Notes: generated from the letters alone by a model not told the origin. A stretch of DNA of 64,000 nucleotides from Leptoclinus maculatus (GCA_032191485.1 JAVDOI010000007.1:8093455-8157454); one strand, 5' to 3'. Positions 51,020-62,603 are shown, counted from the first letter of the stretch. Numbers and translations: made by a program.

Positions 51020-51505
51020 CAGAAAATTCCCCCTCCTCTCCTCCTCTCCTCCGCTCCCCGCCCCCACATCTTGCCTCCATTATTCCCCGTGTTTTCGAAG
51101 CAACTCCGATGACAGGGAGAAACATAGCTGGCAAGTGAAGGCAGGCTGGGATACCTTTAGCCATTTCTTCCGGTCGTCCCCCCTCGGTTGCTGACCGTTG
51201 GTACGGTCTCCTGCTATCCGCACGTTCACACACACAGACACACACACACACCGTTTGTGCACGGTGCCGGTAGCGAAAGGGGGGGGGGGGGGAGTGTTGG
51301 TCGACCGGGACTAGCCCCGTGAGAAGCGCCCTGCTTTCGGAAGGAGGGAGAGAGAAGCCAGTCTTGCAAAACGCTCCGCGGTCGCCGTTCATTAGCGCCG
51401 AGTTATCTCCAGCTTGAATGGCGAAGACGTGAGATGTAACGTGTCTGTGGCGTCTGGAGGATACGAGACACAGTGAGCTGCGTCGGCTGTATAACTAACG
51501 TTAAC
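51020..51505 (+). promoter_or_regulatory. frmd4a: CpG-rich promoter region of frmd4a
   Basis: By eye the richest CpG cluster in the window, especially 51170-51490 (TTCGGAAGG, CGCTCCGCGGTCGCCG, GCGCCGAG, GTCGGC), with C/T-rich blocks and a G14 run (51279-51292) and no TATA box. That is typical of a vertebrate housekeeping-type CpG-island promoter. It is followed by a leader with a splice donor at 51698/51699 and then by the shared exon 2.4 kb further on. The transcription start is probably between about 51280 and 51450, but this cannot be fixed from sequence. Confidence 0.65.
51279..51292. repeat. poly-G run (14)
   Basis: Fourteen G residues inside the CpG-rich promoter. The run could fold as a G-quadruplex. 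Confidence 0.93.
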
Positions 51506-51698
51506 TAATGGTCACTAACATGGATGCTGATGTGCCTCCTCCCCTAGGCCGGCCGGGGGAAAGCGTGGTTTTTGACGATTTTCTGGCAGTAACAAGACTC
51601 GTTTCTTTCTGGGATTAATTATTATTTTTTTTATTTTTGTCTCTCCCTCTTGGAGCCGGTTTTGTGTGGGAGCCTCGCAGAGAGCGTTTGTTTGCAAG
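51420..51698 (+). other. frmd4a: candidate non-coding first exon (5' leader) of frmd4a
   Basis: The leader region ends GCAAG followed by GTAACT, a fair donor at 51699. In the frame that enters the 54137 exon there is a stop at 51573-51575 and no ATG after it. A transcript spliced here would therefore start translation at the ATG that opens the shared exon. The join would read AAG-ATG-A, giving that ATG an A at -3. The left boundary is a guess. Confidence 0.5.
51508..51618 (+). CDS. upstream ORF in the leader (36 codons)
   Basis: ATG at 51508 opens 36 codons (MVTNMDADVPPPLGRPGE...) ending at TAA 51616-51618, wholly inside the putative leader. A second in-frame ATG lies at codon 5. It could repress or tune translation of the downstream frmd4a frame. 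A weak phase-0 donor (GCA/GTAACA) also lies within it, so part of it could instead be a short first coding exon. Conservation is unknown. Confidence 0.3.
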   Translation: MVTNMDADVPPPLGRPGESVVFDDFLAVTRLVSFWD

Positions 51699-51753
51699 GT
51701 AACTAACTCATGACAACGTTATCGCCAGCACTGACCAAAGCATCACTGACAAC

Positions 51754-51757
<4 letters not shown>

Positions 51758-51784
<27 letters not shown>

Positions 51785-51794
51785 GTGTGTGTGT
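51758..51794. repeat. (TG)n microsatellite
   Basis: TG tract of 37 bases with one TTTG interruption, 60 bases after the 51698 donor. Confidence 0.95.
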
Positions 51795-52806
51795 AATGTT
51801 GGTGTCAGCTCAAGCGAAATAATGAAACGTTTTTAAAAAATGGCCGCTTTATACATTGTTCATTTTCATGTCTTGTCATTTAATTTCACCGTTTCTTGCC
51901 AGTGAGTCAGGCTCGGGGATGCAAATTAGCCAATTCAAACCTGACTAGTAATGGGTCAGAACTGTTGGTGGATTACGCACAGCATGAATCACACACAGGG
52001 ACACAAGGGGATGTTGCCAATACCACATGTGTTTGTAGCCCATGTATCTCTCACTGTAGCTACAATGTAACGTAATGTTTACAACATACGTTAGAGGTCA
52101 GAGTCAAGATGTTGTAAATATATTCAGGGATTTTAGTCATGGTAAAAAAAAAAAGCCTTTTTGCAAATAACTATGTGTCTCATGGTGCAGCAATATTCCA
52201 CATTTCTTTCTTTTTTTTTCCAACACAGTGTAATGACAAGAAGCTATTCATAGAAACTTTATTACATTTGGCTTCACGGTGGATATAAACTCAGTAGCAT
52301 GTGTCCAATACCACAAAGTGAATTCTATGACTAAAACCAATAAGCGTCTGTCTCTGCCAGATTGGGTTGCCTAATTTGAGCCTCAAGGCAGTGATTTGTT
52401 ACCTTGACGTTAGGGTTTGTACTATTCCCAGGTGTCTCAGGCAGTGTGTGTGTGTGTGTGTGTGTATGTACACTATCTGCATTGCAGTTTAAATTATTCT
52501 GTAGACTAAAGTAAGATGTTTGGTCTGTATACTATAGTCTTGCCCTCTCTGCTACCACATGTCAAAGCTTTATAAAGACGAAGATTCGTTGAGCCAGCAA
52601 AATGTTTTCAGAAATTAAATATTTGCACACAGTCTAATACCTTTGCACCAACATTTGACACACTTGACATCTCTGGGTTGTTATTGTACCTATATTTGTT
52701 GTCATGGCAGTAATTAAAATCACTGTATACAGTATAAACATGGAGCGTTTTGGAAAGGTAATGTAACTCCATGACAGGAGGGTGGGAGATAATAACAAAA
52801 GCCAAT

Positions 52807-52808
<2 letters not shown>

Positions 52809-52875
<67 letters not shown>
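52809..52875. repeat. (TG)n microsatellite
   Basis: Pure TG tract of 67 bases. Confidence 0.98.
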
Positions 52876-52876
<1 letters not shown>

Positions 52877-53512
52877 AGTCACTGTGTGCACAGGTGCACC
52901 CAAACTAAAACCCTCAAACCACAAGAGATCAATGGTGAGTGGGAGGGTAAACCAAACCTTTCAAAGTAGCTAGAAGCCACACATACACATGTACACACCA
53001 GTAATCATCCAGCAGAGTTCACACAGGGATGAGTGTTGAGACACAACTCTGTCACTCCTCCTCTCCCTCTCATTCTCTGGTATCTTCAGCTCTCTGCTAA
53101 ACTCTCACCTCCAACCTGCCACCTGGATGCAAAGCTGGCATGAGCGGTGAGAAAGTAGGAGCCCGTTGTGGACACACCCTTACTAAATTGCAGGAGCCTC
53201 AGGTGACCAATTTGAGTAGTTTGAGTAATTTGAGAGTTACAAACCGGTTACGCTTGTGCTCGTGTTTACGGCATCTTGTGTTTTTGGAGAGAGTTCTCAT
53301 CAAATGTTTGACAATGAGGATGTCTCTCCAACCTTTCCTCTCTTCTCCCAACATTTACTACCCCTCCACACACACCCACACACACACACACACACCTCCC
53401 CCCCTGGGAGTCCCTGCCCATCTCCCAGATGTGAGGGAAGTGTGGGAGGAGCCAGGGAGTGTTTGTGTTCCTCAGGGTCGTAGAGAAACTCCACATGTGC
53501 TGAAAATACCAC

Positions 53513-53541
<29 letters not shown>
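53513..53541. repeat. (CA)n microsatellite
   Basis: CA tract of 29 bases. A related shorter tract lies at 53366-53395. Confidence 0.94.
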
Positions 53542-53545
<4 letters not shown>

Positions 53546-54136
53546 ACCCTAACGTGCTGAAGACTCTGGCATAGTTGGTACATCTATCTATGGCTTCGTA
53601 GCTCGCCTGAAATGTTTGTTCTAACTGGCGTGTATGTGGTGCATACTTTCCCACAGTTGACTGTTTCATCGTTGCACCTGCTTAGTGTTTACGCCTGAAC
53701 TTGGCAGACGGATATTATCGTCTTTTTGCAGCTCTATTCAGCAAACCTTGTTTCAACATCGCAGACAAACACTCGTTGTTTGACGCGTTGTCAGCAGGCA
53801 GCTTCGCTCTTTGTGGCCCTTGAGTCCATAATGGATTTCCTGCTGGATTTCCGGTCAAGCAGGAATGCTAGAAATGTCAGCGAGGAAGAGACGTTGTCTG
53901 TATTGGCCCATTGTGTAGTTAGGTCAGCTAACCTTGTTAGGACTTCACTGAGATAACACACACACACACACACATATACGCTCCTAGCTTGCCATACAGC
54001 ACATGTTAAATGGAAGTACATTTCTTTGTATCATTGGCATCAGTGGAGACCCATTTGAAACCCTGCGTTCGTATCTGTATAACATGTAATACATAATAGA
54101 TCGATAAACGAGCATCCCTTTGTCTTCTTTTCTCAG

Positions 54137-54202
54137 ATGACAGAGGGGAGGCGATGTCAGGTCCATCTCCTGGACGACAGGAAGCTGGAGCTCCTTGTTC
54201 AG
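54137..54202 (+). CDS. frmd4a: frmd4a shared exon, start of FERM F1 lobe (22 codons)
   Basis: Flanked by a TCTCAG acceptor (54131-54136) and a GTGAGT donor (54203). It encodes MTEGRRCQVHLLDDRKLELL plus VQ, the first two beta strands of the ubiquitin-like F1 lobe. MTEGR-x-CQVHLLDDR-x-LELLVQ is a signature shared by FRMD4A and FRMD4B. Both ends are phase 0. The exon begins with ATG at the splice junction, so it can act as an internal coding exon after any of the upstream coding first exons, or supply the start codon itself after a non-coding leader. The match to vertebrate FRMD4A is essentially exact from memory. Confidence 0.95.
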
Positions 54203-54321
54203 GTGAGTCCCTCTTCCTCCTGCCCTCTAGCTCTTCCTCCTCTTTCTTCCTTCTCTCTTTGCAGACTCTCATTTCCTCAGAGCGAGGGAGAAGTGATGTC
54301 TGCCACCCCGAGGGAATCAAT

Positions 54322-54354
54322 TACTGCCGACCTAGGGAAATTTGGTCGGCAGTA
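54322..54354. repeat. perfect 11-bp inverted repeat (hairpin) near the exon donor
   Basis: TACTGCCGACC at 54322-54332 and GGTCGGCAGTA at 54344-54354 flank an 11-base loop. In the nascent transcript this would form a GC-containing stem-loop about 120 bases downstream of the 54202 donor. Confidence 0.8.
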
Positions 54355-54392
54355 GGTGACTTTGCTCTTTCTTGATGCTCACCTGATCTCTC

Positions 54393-54420
<28 letters not shown>
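54393..54420. repeat. (CA)n microsatellite
   Basis: CA tract of 28 bases. Confidence 0.94.
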
Positions 54421-54423
<3 letters not shown>

Positions 54424-55232
54424 CACACAAGCGTGCATGCAGACCCTGCCCTGATTTACTCTCCCTGTAGAAGCTATGCATCCCAATGCAGAGTTCAGTG
54501 CTAACAATGTCCTAAACAGAAACTCTCACTGCTTCACTGCTCATTTTCCATCACCCGTCCCGACTGTCTTCCCAGAATGCCTCGGAAATGCCCCAAATGA
54601 TCTGACAAAAAACATCAACTTTGTGTAATTGGCAATGTTGCCCCTTGTCCTACAAATGTCTCTGTGTAATTGAACAATGCTCCATCCTATCCTCCAAAAC
54701 GTCCAGGAAAAACAAAGCAGCATGCTGCCCCCCTCCCCCCACTTTCAGCCTTCAATCCTCCCAGCAGGCCTTTTCTGCACTAATGTCCAAAAGCAGCAGC
54801 ACCCACAGCACGCCCGCCACTCCCTTGTTAGCCACCCAAAGCCCCTCTTTTAGAGGCTTTTTAATATCACGCATTAACACACATTTCATTAGATTGGGAT
54901 TTTTTTTAACTGTTCATAAATTGCGTAGCCCTCACTACACTTCCTCTTTGTCTTCACTGATTGTTGGTGACATTCACTTTCATCATCTAGAAGACCTCTC
55001 TCACGGTTTGGTTTCAAAGTATTTCGTTAGAGGCTCCTCCCACTCTTCCTAACCTCCCTTAGCCCCCTTTGACCTTTTACCTGATTCCACTGGAAAAAAG
55101 GTAATTGCCCCGGAACATGAGAAGAATAGAAAGATTGAGGCAGGAGGTTTCGATGAGAGGAAAGTGAGATGAGAGCTCAGGAGTGGAGAGACGGGAGATG
55201 ACACTAAAGTGATGGGAATAGAGAGAAGAGAA

Positions 55233-55248
55233 GGGGGGGGGGGGGGGG
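55233..55248. repeat. poly-G run (16)
   Basis: Sixteen consecutive G residues. Confidence 0.94.
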
Positions 55249-55335
55249 CTGAGGATAGGTCTGCTGACTTTCTGATTTGATTACTCTGCCAGAACTGATC
55301 CTCTCTTTCAAATTGGTACTTCTTTCTTCCCCTCT

Positions 55336-55340
<5 letters not shown>

Positions 55341-55406
<66 letters not shown>
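55341..55406. repeat. compound (TC)n-(TATC)n microsatellite
   Basis: TC tract of about 37 bases grading into about seven TATC units. Confidence 0.96.
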
Positions 55407-55407
<1 letters not shown>

Positions 55408-56916
55408 ATCTCTCCATCTCTCCTGACTTCCTACTCCTCACTCTCCATATCTCCTTTTCTCAGCTCCTTGCTTGCCTTCACGTGCCTCCACTCTGTCTCC
55501 TTCTACATCTCCCAAATACAGCTGCAGCAGCTCCGTATCTCATCCATCCATCCTCTCCTCCTCCGCTCATTCTTCATCCTCTTGGCTATCGAGAAAGGAG
55601 ACAATAAGGAAATACACAAAAAGAGTCTAATAAAAACCGTAGTATATTACAGTAAACTTGAAGACATTGTGAGGGAGAAAATCTGTTCTGTTTACCACAT
55701 AATACACACAATGTAACGATGTTTTTACAGTCTGGCGATGGTATTAGCAGGAGAGAAATGAGGGGATGTTATAAACAAACCATTGTCATATAAATCAGGA
55801 AACTGCTGTCTTTTCTCTCTCTCTCTCTCTCACTGTCCTCTCTGCGTGGGGCAGATGTACAAGAGGCCCGTCGTTTGTTTGTAGGACCACAGAGAATTCG
55901 GATGTTATTCTTAGTTTTCCGGTGAACCAAGAAGCCACCGGTCAGAACAAAAAAAAAAGGATTTCTTGAAAGGGGCGATCATAATTCACAAGCAGTGTAA
56001 ATATTGGGATATTTCTTGACTTCACTTGGTCGTTAAACAGCGGTGTGGTCAAGTCAGTCCTGTTGCGGTTTTCAGTGAAGTTCCTGTAGCACGCCAAGCA
56101 CGCCGCCCAGCTAGCCTCTGAAAGGGCTGAATCTCCGTTCTGTCACTGACATTAAACCAGCTGTTTAATCCCCTCAAGTGTCATTCACCTTTTTTCCTCT
56201 TCCTCACCCCCCTTCCTCCTACCTTTGATAGTGTGTCCTCTGTGGTTTGTTTATGGAGCAACACCTCATTGGCAGGGAACTATGTGCCAGAAGGCCGTAA
56301 AGATTGAAGCTAACCACCAAATACACCACCGGGTGAAAATATATACGTCAGTCACATGGCTATCACTCCCTAAGGCTTAGAGTGGGGTAGGTTGAAGAGT
56401 GAATGGGGCATTACAGTCAGCTGTGCAAGAGTCTTTGCCCTTCCATTCCAATGTTTATGTGAAGAACTGTACATTAATAAAGAGTCACTTCAGGGGTTTT
56501 ACTGTAACATGGTAAGACGCCTATAGAGCACAGTCTGTACACTGTAAAGTATTAGTTAAAATATCACAACATGTCAGGCTAAAACACTTTTCCTTGCCCA
56601 CCCTTGGACTCTTAAGGACTGGCACTGATAAATCAGTTAGCGTCCCATAAATCTGAGCAATCCTGAAGGCGCCAAGGGCCTGACTAGCTGTTTGCAGAGA
56701 TTGGGCCGTGACTTGCTGCCAGCAAGGCAAGTGAGCTACCGTTGTGTGTTTGTCACCTGTCTGGGGGGGTTTGCGTTAGCATGTCTCCTCCTCACTTGCA
56801 GCTCCCTGTATTTCTTATCCTGTTAATTATCGGTGCTGCTGAGGAGGCACCGGGCTGAATGACTATTAGCAGTAATGCTGTCTGAGCTAGCAGAGACTGT
56901 CTGATGGATGGCTCCA

Positions 56917-56918
<2 letters not shown>

Positions 56919-56952
<34 letters not shown>
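56919..56952. repeat. (GT)n microsatellite
   Basis: GT tract of 34 bases. Confidence 0.96.
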
Positions 56953-56954
<2 letters not shown>

Positions 56955-57158
56955 ATGTGTGTATATGTATGTGTCTGCATTGCCCGTATATGTCTGGAGT
57001 GTGTGTGTGTGTGCGTCAGTTATCGTGTGTGTTCAGCGTGCCATATCGCTTGCTATATTAGCTGTCATTCACCGTCTGTATCGCTGTTGGTATCTTCCAC
57101 AACATTATTACACATCCGTTAGGGATCTGCCATCTCACAGATAAGCTGCAGCGCCAGG

Positions 57159-57159
<1 letters not shown>

Positions 57160-57216
<57 letters not shown>
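57160..57216. repeat. (TG)n microsatellite
   Basis: TG tract of 57 bases ending in TACGCGCG. Confidence 0.97.
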
Positions 57217-57219
<3 letters not shown>

Positions 57220-58077
57220 CGCGTGGAAGCGGTGAGTCGTCACTTGAAGTGGGAGCCAAACTCAATTATACTGTCCAGTGTGGCCCATGTGGGTTTTTAC
57301 AGTCTGCTTGGTATTCATAACAATGGCGAGGCAAGGAGCTCAGCTTAACCTTCGAGGGGTCCTTCTGTTCTTTTCCATCTGTGGACGTGCACTTGTGATG
57401 TTCTACTGTGTATCCGGGGCTCATTTCGTCTCCATAACCCCTTTCTAACAGTTTACTCTCTTTGTCCGTTTGTCCCCCTGCTCAGTGTTTGTTACGCTGT
57501 GGTGGCATGGATGCTGTTTAATCGACTGCTGTGGGGGTAATGAGAGACCACTGCTGTATGCGTCTCAGACTGAACCAAAACATGTATTACTGCTAATACT
57601 ATAAAGATAGCCTGCTTCCAGACCCAACATGTGCACATCTCAAACGTTTCTGAGCACTTCAAAGAGATCGTGTGCTGCTCTTCCATTTGGAGAAACAAAA
57701 GAGTCCGTCTTAGCATTTGTGGACGGGACTACGAGAGTCGTTTTATCAGAGTCAGACAGTTAAGGTCAGAACTTTAATCACTTAAACTACGCACAACCAT
57801 AGTATAAATACACATTTTGCATGTTGAGAAGTACGTTGATCATTCTTAATGTGAATATGCATTTGAAAGGTTTCTTTTAATGATAACCTCAATATTCCTT
57901 AACATAGCAGTATGCGAGTCTCCTATTTACCAATGCTGTAGGGTTGTGTTGGACGGTGAGATCAAAGAGACAGAATCAGCTAGTACGGTAGCCATGTTGT
58001 TTTCTATATAACACTTTTATGTGATACATAGGACTATAAGGCAGAATCGTGCTTGTATGAGATCTAGGTCATTGGAG

Positions 58078-58078
<1 letters not shown>

Positions 58079-58115
<37 letters not shown>
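58079..58115. repeat. (TG)n microsatellite
   Basis: TG tract of 37 bases. Two more lie at 58270-58298 and 58444-58478. Confidence 0.96.
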
Positions 58116-58119
<4 letters not shown>

Positions 58120-58270
58120 GTGTATGCCTGCTGTGCGCATGACATCACCTTCCTGTCTTTAAATAGCTCCCAGTAGCTTCTGTCGCTGAAGTTCTAGTTG
58201 TGCACTGAGTAGATAGTACAGGACCTCAGGGGGAGATTGTTAAGAATGTACACACTATGGCACATGTAGC

Positions 58271-58301
<31 letters not shown>

Positions 58302-58441
58302 AAACAGTATATGTATGCACACAGTATGTATTCCTCTTGTCGTCATGTGTACACAGCACATGCGTACCTCCTGTGTGTTATGAGTGGGATGCTTGGATGT
58401 TGTGTACTGTATGGGCTCTTAAGTGAATATGTGCACGCAGA

Positions 58442-58443
<2 letters not shown>

Positions 58444-58478
<35 letters not shown>
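58444..58478. repeat. (TG)n microsatellite
   Basis: TG tract of 35 bases. Confidence 0.96.
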
Positions 58479-58481
<3 letters not shown>

Positions 58482-59101
58482 GAGTGTGTAAGGCAGCGAG
58501 GCACACCCATGGTTAACCTCAGGGTGGGGCCGTGCTGTTGCTCAGGGTGTCTCAAACCAGCAGCACATGGCAGCGGTCCCCGGCCTCTGCTTGGCTTTAA
58601 GATGCTCTGCCTGCTCTGAGCTCTTTGATGAATGGAGGTTGTCATCATATATAGCTTGGGCAGTATTCCACACAGCATCAACTAGTTAGAAAGCTCTTGT
58701 GCTAGCTGCAGCCCCCTCCATACTATACAGTGGTTGAGCCCAGAGCCATGACTCTGCAGTAGAGGTTTGGGTCAGACGGGCGAAAAGGAGGGGAGGGGAA
58801 GGGCAGGGTATCTGCACTGTCAGCAACATCCACACACTCCATCCATCTTTCCCTCTCTCTCTCTCTCTCATTTATCTCCTCCTCTCTTGCTCTTTTCCTC
58901 TTTTTCACAGTGTTGGTCAGAATGCTTAGTCATTGCAGTAGATCGATAGCTGATAGAATACATTAACATAAAGCTGTACACGTGTACTTGTTCCAATTAA
59001 ACGTCAGTGTGATAAAGCAGTACACTCACACACAGGGAAAGTTATAACTAATGCAAACATAAGCAGAGCAATACTAATGTTTCTGTCCCCCCCCCCTGCA
59101 G

Positions 59102-59196
59102 CCCAAGCTGATGGCGAAGGACTTGCTGGACCTTGTGGCCTCTCACTTCAACCTCAAGGAGAAGGAGTACTTTGGAATCGCATACACAGATGAAAC
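59102..59196 (+). CDS. frmd4a: frmd4a FERM F1 exon (95 bases)
   Basis: Between a pyrimidine-rich CTGCAG acceptor (59096-59101) and a consensus GTAAGT donor (59197). It enters in phase 0 and leaves in phase 2 (31 codons plus AC). It encodes PKLMAKDLLDLVASHFNL, then KEKEYFGIAYTDE. This is the F1-lobe helix and the KEKEYFG motif that FERM proteins share in this position. GIAYTDE fits FRMD4A rather than FRMD4B. The poly-C stretch in the acceptor tract (59087-59096) is a natural length-variable site close to the splice signal. Confidence 0.95.
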
Positions 59197-60884
59197 GTAA
59201 GTCCCATTGAAATAGTAATGCCATTACTGCACATGGTGGTATCAGTCTCTTCACTTTATCTTGTTTGTTGGATTGGGTTTGTCAGCGCTTCCCCATAATA
59301 TCATAGCTAACTCCAGACTATCAGCAGGTACATTCTGTAACAACACGTGGGACATATTGTACTAGAAGCAGACAACAGGTATCAGAGTTCAGGTGCAACC
59401 AGTTGCTAAACAAAGTAAAGTGCGCAGTGTGTGAACATGTTCATATGTTTCTTTAGTCTTAGAAAACCTGTGAACCTGTGAATGCCAACGGCACCATGAT
59501 CAGCACAGTTGTAGTCAGAGACGACAGAGATGGAAAGACTCAAAATTGAGAATTCGCTGTCAAGTTTTAAGCATAATGTGTCGCAATTTTGGTTTCCAAT
59601 TACGTCAAAAAAGCCAAACCTCCTTTAATTGATTTCTGCTTCGGGTTAATTCATTTAAAATATTTGTGCTTTCGATGTGTTTCCACATGTCTCGTCTAAT
59701 ATTTGTTACATAAAACAGGATTATTTTAGTTTCCACATAAAATTCTATTTACTCACTTATTTTAAAAAGACAAAATGTCAAATACATAAAGTTAACATTA
59801 GCACGATGCTGCACCGTGAACAGAATCACCACTACATGTGGGCTGAGAAATCTTACAGTAAAATGTGGCTTGCTGCTTCTGGCCTGATTTTCTCCAGATG
59901 AATTTTGCTTTTGTTTGTGGAGGTTTATTTAGGAATAAAATGTCTCTTCGATTTAAAAATGTATTAAAAAAAAAATAGATTCATGGTTTTCACTTCTTTT
60001 TCACTTTCAAGTAAAAGGGGATTTCTACCTTCATTCAAGTGAAAATATGAATCTCATGGTGAACTATGAACTTAGGTATGATCAGGGTTTTGATGTTACG
60101 ATGAGGCTACGGTTGTCGTGCTCTGGGCTAGCAATGGGTCACAAGTCTCTGTACGTGAGAGGGATCGCAACAAGAACTGCGCTTGAAATGCAAAAATGAC
60201 ATTCAAATTAGTTTTTATTGTGTTCGGTGACCTTATGAAGACAGCAGCACCACAGCATAGTCCAGAACTAGCCATGCAAAGATACAACTGATTTACATAC
60301 AGGCAAACATCGCCATGGCCTTTGTTTTCTCTCTCTCTCTTTGTTTTATCTCATGCACCCACTGACGCCAGTCTGGCCTCTGCTCTATGGCATTTACATG
60401 GCTGTGACACATACTGTAGCCAATGTCAGTTTAGCAGAGCAGCATCAGTCTTAGTCCCCCCCCCCCGGGGGCTTATTCTATGATGTGTAGATTTGTTTTG
60501 CGTGAGCCTTCGGGACACGGCTCAGCTCTGACCGCTCAGTGGTCAGAGAGGCCGTTTGGGAGGGAGGGAGAGAGCGAGAGAGAGAGAGAGCGAGGGATTC
60601 AGAGACAGAAGGAGGGAGAGTTTGAGAGAGATGTTGCTCGGGAGACCATGCAGGGTTACCAGGGTGACAAGCTGTCTCTGCAGTTTTCTCTCTCTGTTGG
60701 AGGGAGACAGAGAAAAGAGAGGAGAGGGGGAGAGAAAGGGGGGAGGGGGCCAGTCGGGAAGACATGGTAACAGGAAAATAAAAGTAGGGAGGCTGAAGCA
60801 AAAAATGTTTTGTGTGTCCTGGTTGGTTATTCAGACATGCCAAAAGCATTCATTTGTTGTTATGTGTGTTTTTTGTCTCATCAG
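59197..60884 (+). other. frmd4a: intron (about 1.7 kb)
   Basis: A/T-rich left half without repeats. The right half has a C11-G5 run (60456-60471) and a purine-rich stretch (60560-60750). It ends with a T-rich tract and a CATCAG acceptor. No exon seen. Confidence 0.8.
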
Positions 60885-60977
60885 GGGCCATTTTAGTTGG
60901 CTTCAGTTGGACCGCAGGGTATTAGAACATGAGTTCCCCAAGAAGTCCGGTCCCATTGTCCTCTACTTCTGTGTCAG
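60885..60977 (+). CDS. frmd4a: frmd4a FERM F1 exon (93 bases)
   Basis: Between an ATCAG acceptor (ending 60884) and a GTGAGT donor (60978), phase 2 in and phase 2 out. With the AC carried over from the previous exon it completes a threonine codon. It then encodes GHFSWLQLDRRVLEHEFPKK and SGPIVLYFCV, the last F1 strands and the linker to F2. LQLDRRVLEHEFPKKSGP matches FRMD4A closely and differs clearly from FRMD4B. The last two bases, AG, begin an arginine codon finished in the next exon. Confidence 0.95.
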
Positions 60978-61052
60978 GTGAGTCTTTCTTCATTAAATGA
61001 ACCACCTAACTTACACATACAGTGTTCAATGGTTTCTGATTGAATGTGTGTG

Positions 61053-61055
<3 letters not shown>

Positions 61056-61098
<43 letters not shown>

Positions 61099-61110
61099 GG
61101 GGGGGGGGGG
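61056..61110. repeat. (GA)n followed by poly-G (12)
   Basis: GA tract of about 42 bases, then C and G12 (61099-61110), close to the 60977 donor. Confidence 0.96.
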
Positions 61111-62564
61111 AGTGCATCCGTATATGTGTTTGTGTATGCGTATGCCTTCATGCGGTAATAAGAACAGATTAACGAGGTTAGTTATGACAGGCCGCTGTGA
61201 AATTGCTCTGACCCTGGTGTTTAACTCCCGCCACAGGGCCTCAGCCAATCATGAGCCTCTTAGACCTCATCAGTATGCGCTGCATGCAAATCCTGTCAAA
61301 TAGCTTCGCGGGGACTACAAAGTGCCGTACTCCCAACAAAGATGGCAGAATCCCATACAGAGAGGAAGCCGAATCCATTTCTTCTATCTCGTTAGCACTA
61401 TACAATTTTCATACAGAAGCACTTTGACAAGGCTGGTGTGCTGCTCGCTTGTGAAAAGTTCACTTGTCAATAGAAAATATTCTGGTACTTGACTCAACCA
61501 ACGATGAGGCAGGTGCCCTTGCAGTGTGCTGAGGCATCTCCTCAGTTAAAGCCAACTCCTCTGTGACCTGTTATGAAATACCCCTTCAATCCCACACTCC
61601 TCTCTCAGCCCTTTGCACCGCTCATACAATGGCCCCACTGATATGTGAAACACTCCGGACTCACACACACAGGCACTGGATCATGTGTGTGTTTGTGACA
61701 GAAACACAAAGTGTTTGTGTGTGTGTGTGTGTGTGTTTCTTTGTTTGTGTGTATGTGGGTGTTGTATCTTCAGTAGGCTATTGAAAGAGAAAGAAAAAGG
61801 CACCTGACCTGAGAAGAAATGTTCCGATCTTTCTTAGTCTCAAATGAAAATGCACAGCACTTCCCCACCCACTCTCCCAAAAAACACACTCTCACACAGA
61901 CACACACACATTCTCAGTTAGAGCCCGGAAGGGAAAGCCAAGGCTTTGTTTTGGGTCCACTGTTGCGCTCCGTCCCCGACATGTCTCTATGATGTCATAT
62001 ACACCCCCAGGGACCGAGCCTCGGTTAGCAACAAACATAGTAACGTGACGCACGTTAACTCTGCTGAACAATGTCATTGAGTAGTCATTTCTAGGCCGAC
62101 ATTTACGACTCAGCTCGCCGTGACACAAAGAGGTGACTGTAAAGCAAAATCGTATTCTTAGCACATAGACGTATTGTTCACCCTATTTAGTGAACAATGG
62201 TGTCATTGTGCAATGTGATACAGCCAAAAGATGTGCCGATAAGTATTATTTGGCTGCTGTTACTGACGTATTAGCTGCCCCCCCCGGCTATTTTAGATAA
62301 TTACATCGATAGTCACGGTGAGATATATGAGATATAGGACCATAAAAAACAACAGTGTATGCGTTTGTCTGTGATGGTCAGAGTGGGGGTCACTGTGTGT
62401 GTATTTACATAAACTAATAGCTGTTTGAGGATGTGATGGTGGTGCTGTGACATTTTGAACTTTGACACCATTTTCCGGCTTCATCCCCCCCGTTATTTCC
62501 TCGCAGTTCAGTCTAATCTCGAACCTCAATCTATCCAAATGTCACACTGACTACACCTCCCTCT

Positions 62565-62565
<1 letters not shown>

Positions 62566-62602
<37 letters not shown>
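62566..62602. repeat. (AC)n microsatellite
   Basis: AC tract of 37 bases. Confidence 0.96.

Positions 62603-62603
<1 letters not shown>

Larger units (their letters stand above)
51699..54136 (+). other. frmd4a: intron before the shared FERM exon (about 2.4 kb)
   Basis: Contains TG repeats at 51758, 52444 and 52809 and short CA repeats at 53366 and 53513. It ends in a good pyrimidine tract and TCTCAG acceptor at 54131-54136. No exon seen. Confidence 0.7.
54203..59101 (+). other. frmd4a: intron within the FERM-coding region (about 4.9 kb)
   Basis: Holds an 11-bp perfect inverted repeat 120 bases after the donor (54322-54354), CA/TG repeats at 54393, 56919, 57160, 58079, 58270 and 58444, a G16 run at 55233 and a CT/TATC compound repeat at 55341. 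It ends in a C-rich pyrimidine tract and CTGCAG acceptor. No further exon seen. Confidence 0.8.

Noticed and set aside
50811..51392. 193-residue minus-strand open frame across the CA array and CpG-rich region
   Set aside because: Its middle is translated CA repeat (VCVCVC), it lacks a known domain, and it lies antisense to the frmd4a promoter.
58567..58680. MAAVPGLCLALRC... frame in the intron before the 59102 exon
   Set aside because: Looked like a possible late first exon, but no acceptable donor in phase 0 was found before its stop.
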